NCBI RefSeq assembly: GCF_009176705.1
Contig: NZ_AP021846.1
Span: 1,954,001-2,018,000, forward strand
DNA: 64,000 bases
Direction of reading: 5' to 3'
Source: Pseudoalteromonas sp. A25
GTDB taxonomy: Bacteria; Pseudomonadota; Gammaproteobacteria; Enterobacterales; Alteromonadaceae
The notes beneath the pieces are model-generated. The model saw only the letters and a program-made list of their open reading frames with translations, made no database searches and had not been told where the DNA came from. Both the position numbers and the translations under genes were made by a program. Positions 8,413 through 18,275 of the stretch are shown in pieces. Every line of letters begins with the position of its first letter. Position 1 is the stretch's first letter.

Positions 8413-10839
8413 TTACTTATAACTTATTTGGATTGAGACAGATTGCGATAAATCAGAGAGGTTACCTGCAAAATCTTGTGCATATAATGCATAGCTTACA
8501 GTTCCTTGTGGAGGCCATGGATCTTCGAAATAATTATCACTAGTGTGGGTATACATTTGGCCGTTTCTAATAATTTTATATAGTTTTATCCCATTGTTAT
8601 CTTCACTCATTTGCCAATGAAGTTTTACGCCATATTGACCATTAGACTCAATAGTTAGCAATTCTGGAGCGCGAGGAGGCTCACTGTCGCCAGCCTTTGT
8701 AACAATAGTCTGGCTAGCAACGACAGAGTTAGACATTTTTTCTACTGCATCAACTCGATACTTTAAATCAACATTCAATGGTTGCCAGTGGTCTTTAAAT
8801 TGTTCGTCAGTGGTATGGAAAATCAGCTGTTCATTTCGGTAAATTTTGAATACTACCGAGTTTAAAGAATCATTAAGCTGCCAATTTAACATAACACCAT
8901 TGGTGTCGAATAAAGGGCTGGATATGACCTCAATAGTTGGAACTGGGGTTGGTTCGGGTTCCGGTTCTGGTTCTACAATTGGTGGAGGCGTGACTGGGTC
9001 GCTCGGTGGTAAAACAATGGGCTCATCAACGGGGCTAATTGTTCTTTCACAGTTAGCCCACCAACATGGATTTTGCTCCACAAAAGATAATACTGCATCA
9101 AATTTTACGGCATCTTCTCGAGTCTGAGCTTGATACTCTTTAAGTGGAAAAGCGCCCCAGCGGTCCCACCGGCCGGTGCTTTCAAACACCATAAATAACC
9201 CAGCGCCTGAATCGCGCCAATCACTTAGGTGATCAATAAATGCAGTTGCCATTCTTGCATCGCGATTAGCAGCTAAGAACAAAGATTCATTAATAGCTTC
9301 TCGTCCTTCGCGACTATCACCAGCGTACGTTAAGTGCTGACCACCTTCGTAAGCTGCGAGCATCAAATTATACTGTTGTGCAAGTTGAAGATTTCCCGAA
9401 ATATTTTCTTTGGCTTGTGCCAAAGCACCATTTGCGGGTGCCTGCCACCAAGCAGGTTCATCTGCGTTATAGGTTAGTGATCTTAATAGGTCGCTATACA
9501 ATTCGGTAAACAGGTTATCAACGCCAGTTACAGGATCAGCGGCCCAAGAGGTTAAAATATCTAAGTAGCGTTCATTAGCATAATAACCAGCAAAGTAACT
9601 TCCTACCGCGAGTATATCCATGTTTTGCGCGCATTGTTGATTTGTACCAGAGGCATAAATAGGGCAACTAAGTGCTTGCTGATTTATCCAAGGCACGCCA
9701 GCTTGTCCACCCATTACACATTTTACTCTAGATGCTTGTTCAGCAAACTCTTGCTTTACAATGTCACACATTTGAGCGCTGCGCATACCGTAGTAATTCA
9801 TACGATATTCGATGTCATGATGATGCGTATTTGGCCACATTTTTTTACCTTGCTCTTGCATATACAAGGCATCATTTATATAGGGCCATGCATTGTTCCA
9901 AATTTCGTTGCCCAATTCGATGTAAACATCAGACTGGTTATCAGTGGTCAGCTTAAGCAAACGAGCAAATTGCTGGATATAATCATCATTGACACGAGCG
10001 GGTAGGTTATACCACCCCTCTGCTTTGAGCTTATTAGACATTAATATTGCAACCTCTAGCGGGGTGCCGCCTTTAAGCCCCCAGCTAGCGTAATCATATT
10101 TAGGCCGTGCACTCCAGTTCTCAATAGGATTATCTATCGTATTTAGCAACTGCATAAAACGTAAGGTTCTAAACTGCGACATATCCTGCAAAAATAATGG
10201 ATGAAAAACGCGTTGCATATAACTTTGTTCAAAGGGGATGAACATATTTGGTGAGTCACAATCTTGGGCACTTAGTGCATAGTCGGTGAGGGCGGTACTG
10301 CAACTCCCGCCAGGTGCAATAATACGAATATTGCGAATATGGTCACCAAGATTATTTGGGTCGGTGCTATGTATTTGTAAATGAAAATAGCTGTCTTCAG
10401 TCATGCGTACCACATCACGACCCGGTGAGGAGCTCACCAATTCAGGTCCCGAATAGCGCAGTTCACCTTCGCCTTCATACAGTACAACGTACTCGCCTTG
10501 GGCATAATGCGGATTATCATGGAAGATAATGGTGGTTACATAATGAAACGGTGAATCATCAGTCATTGGCGGTAACGAGCGTGGCCAACCTTGTTCATCT
10601 AAATCAAGCAACAATTGATCGCCTGTATTGTATTCATAGGTGCGGGCATTACTGGTGGCCCAAAGCTGTCCGCTGCCATTGGAGGCATGCTTCATAACAT
10701 CAATGGTGGTCCATTGGCTCGACCAATAATTAAGACCAGTTAGGTTAATACCTACGCCAGAATTAGCGTTGCTCGCTACTGAACTAACAGATACGCATGT
10801 AAGCATAGGCAATAGAGCGTTTTTAATTAGCGTTTTCAT
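8413..10839 (-). CDS. Large secreted clan GH-A-like glycoside hydrolase with two C-terminal Fn3-like domains
   Basis: An 808-residue protein. The start at 10839 gives a signal peptide (MKTLIKNALLPMLTCVSVSS) with cleavage near VASNA. An N-terminal beta-rich region (about 25-200) is followed by a TIM-barrel-like region (about 210-600). 'DVYIELGNEIWNNAW' fits the strand-4 acid/base NE motif of clan GH-A, and 'LMLAAYEGGQHLTYAG' fits the strand-7 nucleophile. A Pro/Glu-rich linker (EPEPEPEPTPVP) and two repeated fibronectin-III-like modules follow, each with a 'KIYRNEQ..FHTTD' or 'KIIRNGQ..THTSD' core. It stands alone. I cannot name its family or substrate; similar proteins without proven enzyme activity exist. 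Confidence 0.65.
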   Translation of the reverse strand: MKTLIKNALLPMLTCVSVSSVASNANSGVGINLTGLNYWSSQWTTIDVMKHASNGSGQLWATSNARTYEYNTGDQLLLDLDEQGWPRSLPPMTDDSPFHYVTTIIFHDNPHYAQGEYVVLYEGEGELRYSGPELVSSSPGRDVVRMTEDSYFHLQIHSTDPNNLGDHIRNIRIIAPGGSCSTALTDYALSAQDCDSPNMFIPFEQSYMQRVFHPLFLQDMSQFRTLRFMQLLNTIDNPIENWSARPKYDYASWGLKGGTPLEVAILMSNKLKAEGWYNLPARVNDDYIQQFARLLKLTTDNQSDVYIELGNEIWNNAWPYINDALYMQEQGKKMWPNTHHHDIEYRMNYYGMRSAQMCDIVKQEFAEQASRVKCVMGGQAGVPWINQQALSCPIYASGTNQQCAQNMDILAVGSYFAGYYANERYLDILTSWAADPVTGVDNLFTELYSDLLRSLTYNADEPAWWQAPANGALAQAKENISGNLQLAQQYNLMLAAYEGGQHLTYAGDSREGREAINESLFLAANRDARMATAFIDHLSDWRDSGAGLFMVFESTGRWDRWGAFPLKEYQAQTREDAVKFDAVLSFVEQNPCWWANCERTISPVDEPIVLPPSDPVTPPPIVEPEPEPEPTPVPTIEVISSPLFDTNGVMLNWQLNDSLNSVVFKIYRNEQLIFHTTDEQFKDHWQPLNVDLKYRVDAVEKMSNSVVASQTIVTKAGDSEPPRAPELLTIESNGQYGVKLHWQMSEDNNGIKLYKIIRNGQMYTHTSDNYFEDPWPPQGTVSYALYAQDFAGNLSDLSQSVSIQISYK

Positions 10840-11470
10840 TTTTTGACCATTGCAATTGACCATATTTTAAGCTTATTACACACCATGTAATCGGTGTATA
10901 AGCTCAAAGGCTGGTTTTTAGTGCAAATTAGGTAAATGGTGTTAAAAATAGAGTTAAGAAAAAACAAAAATCCATACTTTAGGGTTATATTTTAATAGCT
11001 ACAGGAGCTATTATTTGAAATCGCATAAAATCATCGAGACCGAATATAAGCGCCTTTATCCGGTTTCATATGTATGACGTAATGGTCGTATTAATGGCTG
11101 AGCAGTTGAAGATGTTCTGCCTGCAAAGAGCAAGCAAGCGTGATGAGTTTAAATGGTTTGTTGATCAAAGTGCTTATCAAGTTTAAAAAATTTAGCTAAG
11201 CGTAGAGTAAAAACCTTTAATATTGAGAGTGTTATTACTAGACATTCTAAATACCTACTTAATTTAACATAATATAAATTATAGGTTGTTATGTTCATGC
11301 ATGCTTTATTACTTCCCACTAAAATAGCGCATCCCATTTTTGAACCTCATAAAAGTCCAATACTAGACGGTATCGGACATATTGTATTTTTATTCATTAA
11401 CTCTGAATTGTCATGCCAAAGTTATTGAGCTTGTGGTTTTGATGTCTTAGTATGTTTTCATACAAACAAT
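10840..11470. other. Intergenic region with only doubtful small ORFs
   Basis: About 630 bases without a convincing gene. A possible TTG-started 20-codon frame (11015-11077) has AGGAG seven bases upstream and overlaps an ATG-started 38-codon frame (11070-11186) in another frame. Together they look like a degraded or frameshifted short gene. No tRNA, repeat or strong terminator was seen. Promoters of the divergent hydrolase and receiver genes should lie here, but I could not pick them with confidence. Confidence 0.3.
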
Positions 11471-11869
11471 ATGAAGTATCGCAATATGGAATTCGTTAAA
11501 CCACTGGAGCCAATATTAATAATCGATGATTCTCAAGACATCAGAGATTATCTTAGTAACATTCTAACCGATTTAGGTTTTGAAGAGATTTTCGAATCAA
11601 AAGATTTTGAGTCTGCTAAAAGCTTACTGATCAGCAACCCTCCTAATGTAATCTTCCTTGATATTGAACTTCCTGATACGGATGGCACACAAATCTTAGA
11701 GTTTATTAATGACCATTACCCAAATACACACGTTATTATGTGCTCTGGTCATAATAGTCTTGAAAATGTACAAAACACATGGGAATTAGGTGCTAAGGGA
11801 TTTATCGCTAAACCTTTTAACGCCAAAAAAGTTGATACAGTATTAAAACGTATAGAAATGATTGCATGA
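11471..11869 (+). CDS. Stand-alone response-regulator receiver protein
   Basis: A 132-residue CheY-like receiver with no output domain. The acidic pair is in 'LIIDDSQDIRDYL', the phospho-acceptor Asp in 'VIFLDIELPDTDG', the Ser/Thr switch in 'VIMCSGH' and the Lys in 'FIAKPFNAKK'. The ATG at 11471 or the one at 11486 could start it. Its last codons overlap the MoxR ATPase start (ATGA), so the two are probably translationally coupled. This makes it a likely phosphorylation-dependent partner or a co-expressed regulator of the MoxR/DUF58/TgpA set. No kinase is adjacent. Confidence 0.85.
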   Translation: MKYRNMEFVKPLEPILIIDDSQDIRDYLSNILTDLGFEEIFESKDFESAKSLLISNPPNVIFLDIELPDTDGTQILEFINDHYPNTHVIMCSGHNSLENVQNTWELGAKGFIAKPFNAKKVDTVLKRIEMIA

Positions 11870-12771
11870 GCCTTCAAATAAACAATATCACTTCGCAGTT
11901 AGCTCATGTTATTTATGGTAAAGAACAGCAAATAAAGCTCGCGGTTTGTTGTTTACTATGCCGTGGTCATTTATTAATTGAAGATTTACCTGGCATGGGT
12001 AAGACAACACTTTCCCATGGCTTGGCTGATGTGCTCGGTTTGAGCTATCAGCGAGTACAATTTACTAGCGATTTGCTACCTGGAGACGTTTTAGGCTCTG
12101 CTATTTTTAACTCTGTTGAGCATCAATTTCACTTCCACCCCGGTCCAATATTTAGTCAAGTTTTGCTAGCAGATGAAATAAACCGTGCTAGCCCAAAAAC
12201 ACAAAGTGCTTTACTTGAAGCTATGGAGGAACGTCAGGTTACAGTTGATGGTGTTAGCCACCCTTTACCCGAGCCGTTTTTTGTTATTGCTACTCAAAAT
12301 CCACTTCATCAAGCAGGCACGCACCCCCTGCCCGAGTCTCAATTAGATCGCTTCTTGATGCGAATTAGCTTAGGTTACCCAAGTGAAGATGCAGAGAAAA
12401 AACTAATCCTTGGTATTAAGCAGCAGTCTGTAAGTCATATTCAGCAAGTTGTTGACAGTGATGCTTTAAAAGAACTTCAAGCACATATTAATGATGTTAA
12501 GGTTGCTGAGGTTGTCGTTGAATATATCCTTGCCTTGGTACGATACACCAGAGAATGCGGTAAGTTTACAGATCCACTATCTCCGCGTGCAAGTATTGCA
12601 CTTGGTAATGCGGTTAAAGCATGGGCTTTAATGGATGGTAGAGATTATGCGACGCAAGATGATGTTCAAGCCGTATTTGGTAGCATAGCAGCCCACCGCT
12701 TAAATATTCCATGCCATTTGCAAGAAAAAGTAGTATCGGACATTTTATCTGAGGTTGAAATACCACTTTGA
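11866..12771 (+). CDS. MoxR-family AAA+ ATPase
   Basis: A 301-residue AAA+ chaperone-like ATPase. Walker A is 'EDLPGMGKTTLSHG' (about 40-53), Walker B 'LLADEINRASPKTQSALLEAMEE' (about 103-125), sensor 1 'PFFVIATQNP', and the arginine-finger region 'LPESQLDRFLMRI'. The C-terminal lid follows (SPRASIALGNAVKAWALMDGRDYAT). MoxR proteins typically assist maturation or metal/partner loading of membrane complexes and are encoded with DUF58 and transglutaminase-like proteins, as here. Start ATG overlaps the receiver stop by 4 bases and its own stop overlaps the DUF58 start (TGATG). Confidence 0.93.
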   Translation: MSLQINNITSQLAHVIYGKEQQIKLAVCCLLCRGHLLIEDLPGMGKTTLSHGLADVLGLSYQRVQFTSDLLPGDVLGSAIFNSVEHQFHFHPGPIFSQVLLADEINRASPKTQSALLEAMEERQVTVDGVSHPLPEPFFVIATQNPLHQAGTHPLPESQLDRFLMRISLGYPSEDAEKKLILGIKQQSVSHIQQVVDSDALKELQAHINDVKVAEVVVEYILALVRYTRECGKFTDPLSPRASIALGNAVKAWALMDGRDYATQDDVQAVFGSIAAHRLNIPCHLQEKVVSDILSEVEIPL

Positions 12772-13694
12772 TGTTTGGCATGTTTGCACGTTATATTCGT
12801 AAAAAGCACAATGCAGATTCTTTAACCTTTAAGCACAATACGATTTATGTATTGCCATCAACCATGGGCACTGGCTTTATTGGTGTGAGTATCTTGAACT
12901 TTTTATTAGGCATTAACTATCAAAACAATCTGTTACTTGCCGTTGCTTATCTCATGGTAATGCTCCTTATCATTGCATTGCTTTATGGGTATTTAAACGT
13001 AAGTGGTAGTGGTGTTAAGTTGATTTCAGTCAATTCGGCACATTGTAATACCCCACCCTCTATTACATTTGAACTTCATACAAACCGCCAACTGTTAGAC
13101 CTTACTGTAGAGAACAACGCTTTTGTTAAACCACTGCACATTGCGCGTATTGATAAAGCGGCGCTATTTACGGCCCCATTAAGACTAAAACGCGGTAAAT
13201 ATCATGTTGGTCAGCTTAAGTTTACCAGTCATTTTCCGTTTGGATTAGTAACTGTATGGAGTTATTTATATTCGGATAAACCAATTTTTGCGTATCCAGA
13301 TCCTATCGAGACTAACCAAGCACTATACACATTTGTAAACTCCAATGAGCCAGAAAACACTCAACAAACAGCACCTGCTAGCGATGAGTTTAAACAGTTG
13401 GTTGGTTATCAGCCAGGAATGAATATACACCGTATTTCTTGGAAACATTACGCTAAATCACAGCAATTAGTGATAAAAGAATATGAAGGAGAACACGCTA
13501 GTGTAACTGTTAAATTCGATTTTGAGCAATTACAAGGCACCGTTGAAGAGCGCTTATCTATGCTGTGTTATTTAGTGTTAAAGGCCGAAGCATCAGATAC
13601 CAAGTATGGTTTTAAATTAGGTGTACTTGATATTGACCCTGCGAGCGGGGAGCACCATAAGATCAGGTGTTTGGAGGCATTAAGTGACTACTAA
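12771..13694 (+). CDS. DUF58 (von Willebrand A-like) membrane protein
   Basis: A 307-residue protein with two membrane helices near residues 25-75 (TMGTGFIGVSILNFLLGINY, then LLLAVAYLMVMLLIIALLYG), followed by a soluble domain. The DUF58 signature is clear: 'GYQPGMNIHRISWKHYAKSQQLVIKEYEG' near residues 215-243. It is a regular partner of MoxR ATPases. The start is the ATG in TGATG at the end of the MoxR gene, and its 3' end overlaps the transglutaminase gene by 11 bases. Its exact role is unknown; it is inferred to form an envelope complex with its neighbours. Confidence 0.88.
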   Translation: MFGMFARYIRKKHNADSLTFKHNTIYVLPSTMGTGFIGVSILNFLLGINYQNNLLLAVAYLMVMLLIIALLYGYLNVSGSGVKLISVNSAHCNTPPSITFELHTNRQLLDLTVENNAFVKPLHIARIDKAALFTAPLRLKRGKYHVGQLKFTSHFPFGLVTVWSYLYSDKPIFAYPDPIETNQALYTFVNSNEPENTQQTAPASDEFKQLVGYQPGMNIHRISWKHYAKSQQLVIKEYEGEHASVTVKFDFEQLQGTVEERLSMLCYLVLKAEASDTKYGFKLGVLDIDPASGEHHKIRCLEALSDY

Positions 13695-15627
13695 TGCATT
13701 ATTTTTCTCAACAAGTTATTTGATATTAACTTTGTTACCTATCACGGACTTTGGTATTGCTTTCAATTCACTGATGATAGGCTTAGCCGCATGGCATGGC
13801 GCGCGATTATTCCAGAAAAAAAGCAATGTGCGTAATGCCATACTAAATGTGGTCGCTATTGTTGGTATGGCCATTACCGTTATGTCGATTGGCCTAAAAA
13901 ATACCGTGAGTGTATTCGTTGCATTAATGCTCTTAGCTTGCCAACTCAAGGTGTTACAGGCTAAATCACTTACGCAGTGGCGACAAGTTCTAGTGCTCAA
14001 TTTTTTTACCTTTCCGTGTGCGTTCTTATTCTCTCAAAGCCTATATGTTGCGCTACTTGTATTGGGCATGCTTAGCTTCAACTTAGTATTAATGATAACA
14101 ATCCAAAACATTGAGACAACAAAGTCTGCGAGTCGATTTGTTTTGTCAAAAATAGTACTTAGCTGCATGCTAAGTGCTCTACTCATTTTATTTTTGCCAA
14201 GATTGCCCGCATTTTGGCAATTGCCAGGCCCGCAAACTGCCAAAACTGGCTTATCAGAAACAGTAAGCCCTTTTAGTATTTCGCAATTATCACAATCTGA
14301 TGAATTGGCATTTAGAGCTATATTTAACAATAAGAATATACGCCAAGCACAATCGCCTCTGTATTGGCGCGCTATTGTTCACGATGAATTTGATGGCCAG
14401 CAATGGCATATAGCTAATTTACAAAAGACTGCCATCAGTATCAAAAAACAACCTGCTGCTCCCTCTTATAGCATTATCGCGCAACCTAGCAACGCCCCGT
14501 GGTTGTATGCTTTAGGTGCAGCATCAAGCCCGACTAATATCGTTAAAAATACGTACTTTGGCACGCTATTTAGAACCGATAAACTCAACGCAACGCTAGA
14601 GTATATTGTTACCCCATCGATAACCGATAATAATACGCAGATGCCCAACTGGCTATATCGTAACAACACTGCTATTCCAGGTTCTTTAAATCCCAGAGCT
14701 CGCGCTTTAGCACAGCAATGGGACAATCAAGCCAATACCACAGGACAGTTTATAGCTCTGATGCGTCGATATTTTACTGACCAGCAATTTAGCTACACAT
14801 TAACCCCACAAGCCGCTACCTCTGAGCATATGATTGACCAATTCTTGTTTGATTATAAAAGTGGTTTTTGTGGTCACTATGCCTCGACTGTTGCAATGAT
14901 GATGCGAAGCGTTGGGATCCCCGCAAGGCTCGTATCAGGTTATTTAGGGGCTGAATACAATGAGCAGCAAGGGTATTTTAGCGTATATCAATATGATGCA
15001 CATGCGTGGGTTGAGTATTTTGTTCCCGGTAAAGGTTGGCAAAGTTTAGATCCTACCGCTTGGGTTTCACCGCAAAGATTACTTGGCTCACTATCACAGT
15101 ACCAACCACTGGCGAATGAATTTCAAACAAATTTAGGGATAAGTCTTACCGCATTTTCTAGTTTTCCAGCGATAAATTGGCTTAGGTTAAAATTAGAGGA
15201 GCTAGACTATCAATGGACTCGTTGGGTTTTAAACTTTGATCAGCAAAAGCAAAACTCAATGCTTGAAAACTTACTTGGAAAAAATGCTAAGCAATGGTCA
15301 GGTATCGTCGCTGTTGTATTGCTAAGTATTATATTTTCCATTTTGTTTTTTTACATTCAGATGAGTCATCGAGTCAAAGAGCCAAGGGCAATTCGTCTTT
15401 ATCGTCAGTTAATGTCTCTGTCATCACAAGACTTAGCGTCTACCGCGCCTAAAAAATCTATAGAACTGTTGCAACAACAATTTCCAGAATATGGTGCGCA
15501 GCTAGAACAGTTTTATGCGAATTTTGCAGCACACCGCTATCAAGGAAAATCTTTTGGGAAAAACCAGAACATTCATGCCAAAAATTTGATAAATTCAATA
15601 AAAACAAAAGCAAAGAGAAAAATATGA
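13684..15627 (+). CDS. tgpA: TgpA-like membrane transglutaminase/protease-like protein (DUF3488)
   Basis: A 647-residue protein started by GTG with GGAGG six bases upstream. Six or seven N-terminal membrane helices (about 1-175, DUF3488) precede a periplasmic transglutaminase-core domain. The catalytic Cys is in '[20 protein letters not shown]', the His in '[15 protein letters not shown]' and the Asp in '[10 protein letters not shown]'. Another helix (about 545-563, [19 protein letters not shown]) and a DUF4129-like cytoplasmic tail follow. This is the arrangement of Pseudomonas TgpA, which is essential there and tied to envelope integrity. The substrate is unknown. It overlaps both neighbours, so the operon runs from 11471 to at least 15627. 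Confidence 0.88.
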   Translation: MTTNALFFSTSYLILTLLPITDFGIAFNSLMIGLAAWHGARLFQKKSNVRNAILNVVAIVGMAITVMSIGLKNTVSVFVALMLLACQLKVLQAKSLTQWRQVLVLNFFTFPCAFLFSQSLYVALLVLGMLSFNLVLMITIQNIETTKSASRFVLSKIVLSCMLSALLILFLPRLPAFWQLPGPQTAKTGLSETVSPFSISQLSQSDELAFRAIFNNKNIRQAQSPLYWRAIVHDEFDGQQWHIANLQKTAISIKKQPAAPSYSIIAQPSNAPWLYALGAASSPTNIVKNTYFGTLFRTDKLNATLEYIVTPSITDNNTQMPNWLYRNNTAIPGSLNPRARALAQQWDNQANTTGQFIALMRRYFTDQQFSYTLTPQAATSEHMIDQFLFDYKSGFCGHYASTVAMMMRSVGIPARLVSGYLGAEYNEQQGYFSVYQYDAHAWVEYFVPGKGWQSLDPTAWVSPQRLLGSLSQYQPLANEFQTNLGISLTAFSSFPAINWLRLKLEELDYQWTRWVLNFDQQKQNSMLENLLGKNAKQWSGIVAVVLLSIIFSILFFYIQMSHRVKEPRAIRLYRQLMSLSSQDLASTAPKKSIELLQQQFPEYGAQLEQFYANFAAHRYQGKSFGKNQNIHAKNLINSIKTKAKRKI

Positions 15628-16946
15628 ATGCAGTAATAATAGGCGTAATATTAATGCTCGGGCTGTCTCTAGCCCGAGTTAACGTAATAGTAGCAATGAC
15701 TGTCAGCGCTATGGTCGCAGGCTTGAGTGCAGGAATGGGGTTAACCGACACGATGAATGCATTCAATAGTGGTTTATCTGGTGGCGCTGAGATAGCGTTA
15801 AGTTATGCCATGTTGGGTGGATTCGCTGTAGCGATATCCAAATCTGGGTTAACCCATATACTCGCTCAAAAGTTACTAAGCGTTGTTGAGCAAACCGACG
15901 ACACGCATACAAAGCTATTGAGCTATATGATTATGGCGATTATTCTTTGTTGCGCTATCGCATCACAAAACTTAGTCCCTGTTCACATTGCATTTATCCC
16001 AATTCTTATCCCACCTTTACTTACTTTATTAAATACGCTCGCCCTTGACCGACGTGCAATCGCTTGTATTTTAACGTTCGGATTGGCGACGTCTTATATG
16101 GTACTTCCCTATGGTTTTGGTGGTATCTACCTCTATTCAATATTACATAAGAACCTCACAGATAATGGTTTGGAATTAGTAAACACGCAAGTACCTACGG
16201 CAATGGTGATCCCTGCGCTGGGCATGTTGGTAGGTCTTGTTATCGCAGTATTTTTCACTTATAAAAAAAATCGTGAGTATAAACATAATGAAGCCACAGA
16301 GGCGGCTGCAGCAAAAGAAGTTGAAAACCCAAAAAGAGTTATGGTTATTGGTTCAATCGCAGTGATAAGCTCTTTGGTTGCGCAAAACATTAGCGGCTCA
16401 ATGATTTTGGGTGGCCTTGTTGGCGTCATGATGTTTAGCGTTTTTGGAATTGTTAAATGGGAGCAAAGCTCCGATGTTTTCAGCCGAGGTGTTGCAATGA
16501 TGGCTATGATTGGTTTTATCATGATCTCAGCTCAAGGGTTTGCATCCGTCATGAAAGCAACAGGTGATGTTGTAAGTTTAGTATCAACCTGTGCAGAATT
16601 TATTGGAGACAACAAACCATTAGCAGCAGCCATGATTTTGTTAGTCGGTCTATTGATCACAATGGGCATAGGTAGTTCATTCTCAACGGTGCCAATTATT
16701 GCCACACTGTTTGTTCCATTGTGTATGGAAGTTGGTTTTTCTGTAATGGCAACTGCTGCCTTGGTTGGCACAGCAGGTGCCCTTGGCGATGCTGGCTCAC
16801 CTGCGTCAGACTCAACGCTAGGACCTACATCAGGATTAAATGCTGATGGGCAACACGACCATATTTGGGATTCAGTTGTACCGACATTTATTCATTTTAA
16901 TATTCCGCTTCTCATATTTGGTTGGATTGCTGCGATGGTGCTTTAG
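15624..16946 (+). CDS. Na+/H+ antiporter-family (YuiF-like) membrane transporter
   Basis: A 440-residue protein with about 11-12 membrane helices and no signal peptide. The N-terminal domain ([20 protein letters not shown]) and the conserved '[27 protein letters not shown]' match the Na+/H+ antiporter family 2 type, and '[26 protein letters not shown]' matches the conserved C-terminal loop. The true substrate in this family can be an amino acid rather than sodium. Its ATG overlaps the tgpA stop by 4 bases, so it is co-transcribed with the MoxR set, although a functional link is not obvious. Confidence 0.85.
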   Translation: MNAVIIGVILMLGLSLARVNVIVAMTVSAMVAGLSAGMGLTDTMNAFNSGLSGGAEIALSYAMLGGFAVAISKSGLTHILAQKLLSVVEQTDDTHTKLLSYMIMAIILCCAIASQNLVPVHIAFIPILIPPLLTLLNTLALDRRAIACILTFGLATSYMVLPYGFGGIYLYSILHKNLTDNGLELVNTQVPTAMVIPALGMLVGLVIAVFFTYKKNREYKHNEATEAAAAKEVENPKRVMVIGSIAVISSLVAQNISGSMILGGLVGVMMFSVFGIVKWEQSSDVFSRGVAMMAMIGFIMISAQGFASVMKATGDVVSLVSTCAEFIGDNKPLAAAMILLVGLLITMGIGSSFSTVPIIATLFVPLCMEVGFSVMATAALVGTAGALGDAGSPASDSTLGPTSGLNADGQHDHIWDSVVPTFIHFNIPLLIFGWIAAMVL

Positions 16947-16968
16947 ATTCGTCTAGATTTCGCATTTT

Positions 16969-17001
16969 GCAATGCGCTTTGCACCAGTGCATTGCTTTTT
17001 T
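16969..17001 (+). terminator. Terminator of the MoxR-antiporter operon
   Basis: GCAATGC (16969-16975) pairs with GCATTGC (16989-16995) across a 13-base loop and is followed by six T. Confidence 0.7.
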
Positions 17002-17108
17002 GCCCCCTCTTAGAAATTAAATTATCAACATATTGATTTATATGATAAAAATATTCGCATAGTTTTTGCTGCTTATTTGCTAACATACACTAGTAAGCGA
17101 GTTAAATT

Positions 17109-18275
17109 ATGGCATGTATTACTATTGTTGGGCTGGGTTATGTAGGACTGGCAAATGCCCTGCTTTTAGCCCAACACAACCAAGTTTGCGCGTTAGACAC
17201 AGATGTAGAGCGTGTAAACATGATAAATCAAAAAATTTCTCCGATAGCAGATCAACAGATCAGCGAATGTTTGCAGACTCTGGCACAACCCATTTTTGCC
17301 ACAAGAGATCCTCATTTAGCATACAAAAACGCTGAATTTGTGGTTATTGCAACACCGACTGACTACGACCCACAAAGCAACTTTTTTGATACATCAAGCG
17401 TTGAGTCAGTGATAGCACAGGTTAAACACTTAAACTGTGAGGCTGTAATCGTTATTAAATCTACGGTACCTGTCGGTTTTACTGAGCGAATGCAAAAACA
17501 ATATGAATGTGAAGATATTATATTTTCACCCGAATTTTTGCGTGAAGGCCAGGCGCTACAAGATAATTTATACCCTTCTCGCATCATCGTAGGCAGTTTA
17601 TCTCGCTATGCTCAACGCTTCGCAAACTTACTAAAGCAAGGGGCGCTAAAACAAGATGTAGATGTACTCCTTACCTTTAGTAAAGAAGCTGAAGCAATTA
17701 AATTGTTCTCAAACACATATTTGGCTATGCGAGTGGCTTTTTTCAACGAACTTGACACATATTGTGAAATAAAAAACTTGAATGTGCTGCAAATAATTAA
17801 TGGCGTAGGTTTAGACCCTAGAATAGGCAGCCATTACAACAACCCCTCTTTTGGCTACGGAGGGTATTGCTTACCTAAAGATACCAAACAACTGCTAGCA
17901 AATTTTGAGGGTGTACCAAGTAATATTATAAGCGCTATTGTTGCGGCAAATAAGACACGAAAGCGTTACATATCAGATACTATTTTGGCTAAGAGTCCAA
18001 AAAACATTGGTGTATATCGGTTAATTATGAAATCAGGTTCCGATAATTTCAGAGAGTCTGCTATTTTAGATATTATTTCTTTATTATACGAAAGCGGCAC
18101 TAAGGTGACCGTTTACGAACCTGAATTAAAAAAACCATTTTGTGATGAGTTTGCGTTGTGTCACTCACTTGATGAGTTTAAAAAATGTGATGTCATCATT
18201 GCCAATCGAGTTGTAGATGAGTTGACAGATGTCAGAGAAAAGGTTTACACACGCGACCTATTCAATAAAAATTGA
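17109..18275 (+). CDS. ugd: UDP-glucose 6-dehydrogenase
   Basis: A 388-residue nucleotide-sugar dehydrogenase that makes UDP-glucuronate from UDP-glucose with 2 NAD+. The Rossmann start is '[18 protein letters not shown]', followed by '[12 protein letters not shown]', '[13 protein letters not shown]' and '[26 protein letters not shown]'. The catalytic Cys lies in '[15 protein letters not shown]' near residue 260, and the UDP-binding C-terminal domain follows. The length is as expected. It precedes the polysaccharide island and probably supplies UDP-glucuronate to it. Its last 18 bases overlap the convergent histidine-kinase gene. No sigma-54 promoter is visible before it. Confidence 0.95.
   Translation: MACITIVGLGYVGLANALLLAQHNQVCALDTDVERVNMINQKISPIADQQISECLQTLAQPIFATRDPHLAYKNAEFVVIATPTDYDPQSNFFDTSSVESVIAQVKHLNCEAVIVIKSTVPVGFTERMQKQYECEDIIFSPEFLREGQALQDNLYPSRIIVGSLSRYAQRFANLLKQGALKQDVDVLLTFSKEAEAIKLFSNTYLAMRVAFFNELDTYCEIKNLNVLQIINGVGLDPRIGSHYNNPSFGYGGYCLPKDTKQLLANFEGVPSNIISAIVAANKTRKRYISDTILAKSPKNIGVYRLIMKSGSDNFRESAILDIISLLYESGTKVTVYEPELKKPFCDEFALCHSLDEFKKCDVIIANRVVDELTDVREKVYTRDLFNKN

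Noticed and set aside
8846..9127. Plus-strand ORF with Gly-Ser repeats
   Set aside because: It is the antisense of the Pro/Glu linker of the secreted hydrolase; repeat codons produce the open frame.
11149..11337. 62-residue minus-strand ORF upstream of the receiver gene
   Set aside because: No ribosome-binding site or family resemblance, and it lies in AT-rich intergenic DNA.
16960..16972. TCGCATTTTGCAA upstream of ugd as a seventh LuxO/SypG-type palindrome
   Set aside because: It has a mismatch, overlaps the terminator of the antiporter operon, and no GG-N10-GC element lies between it and ugd.
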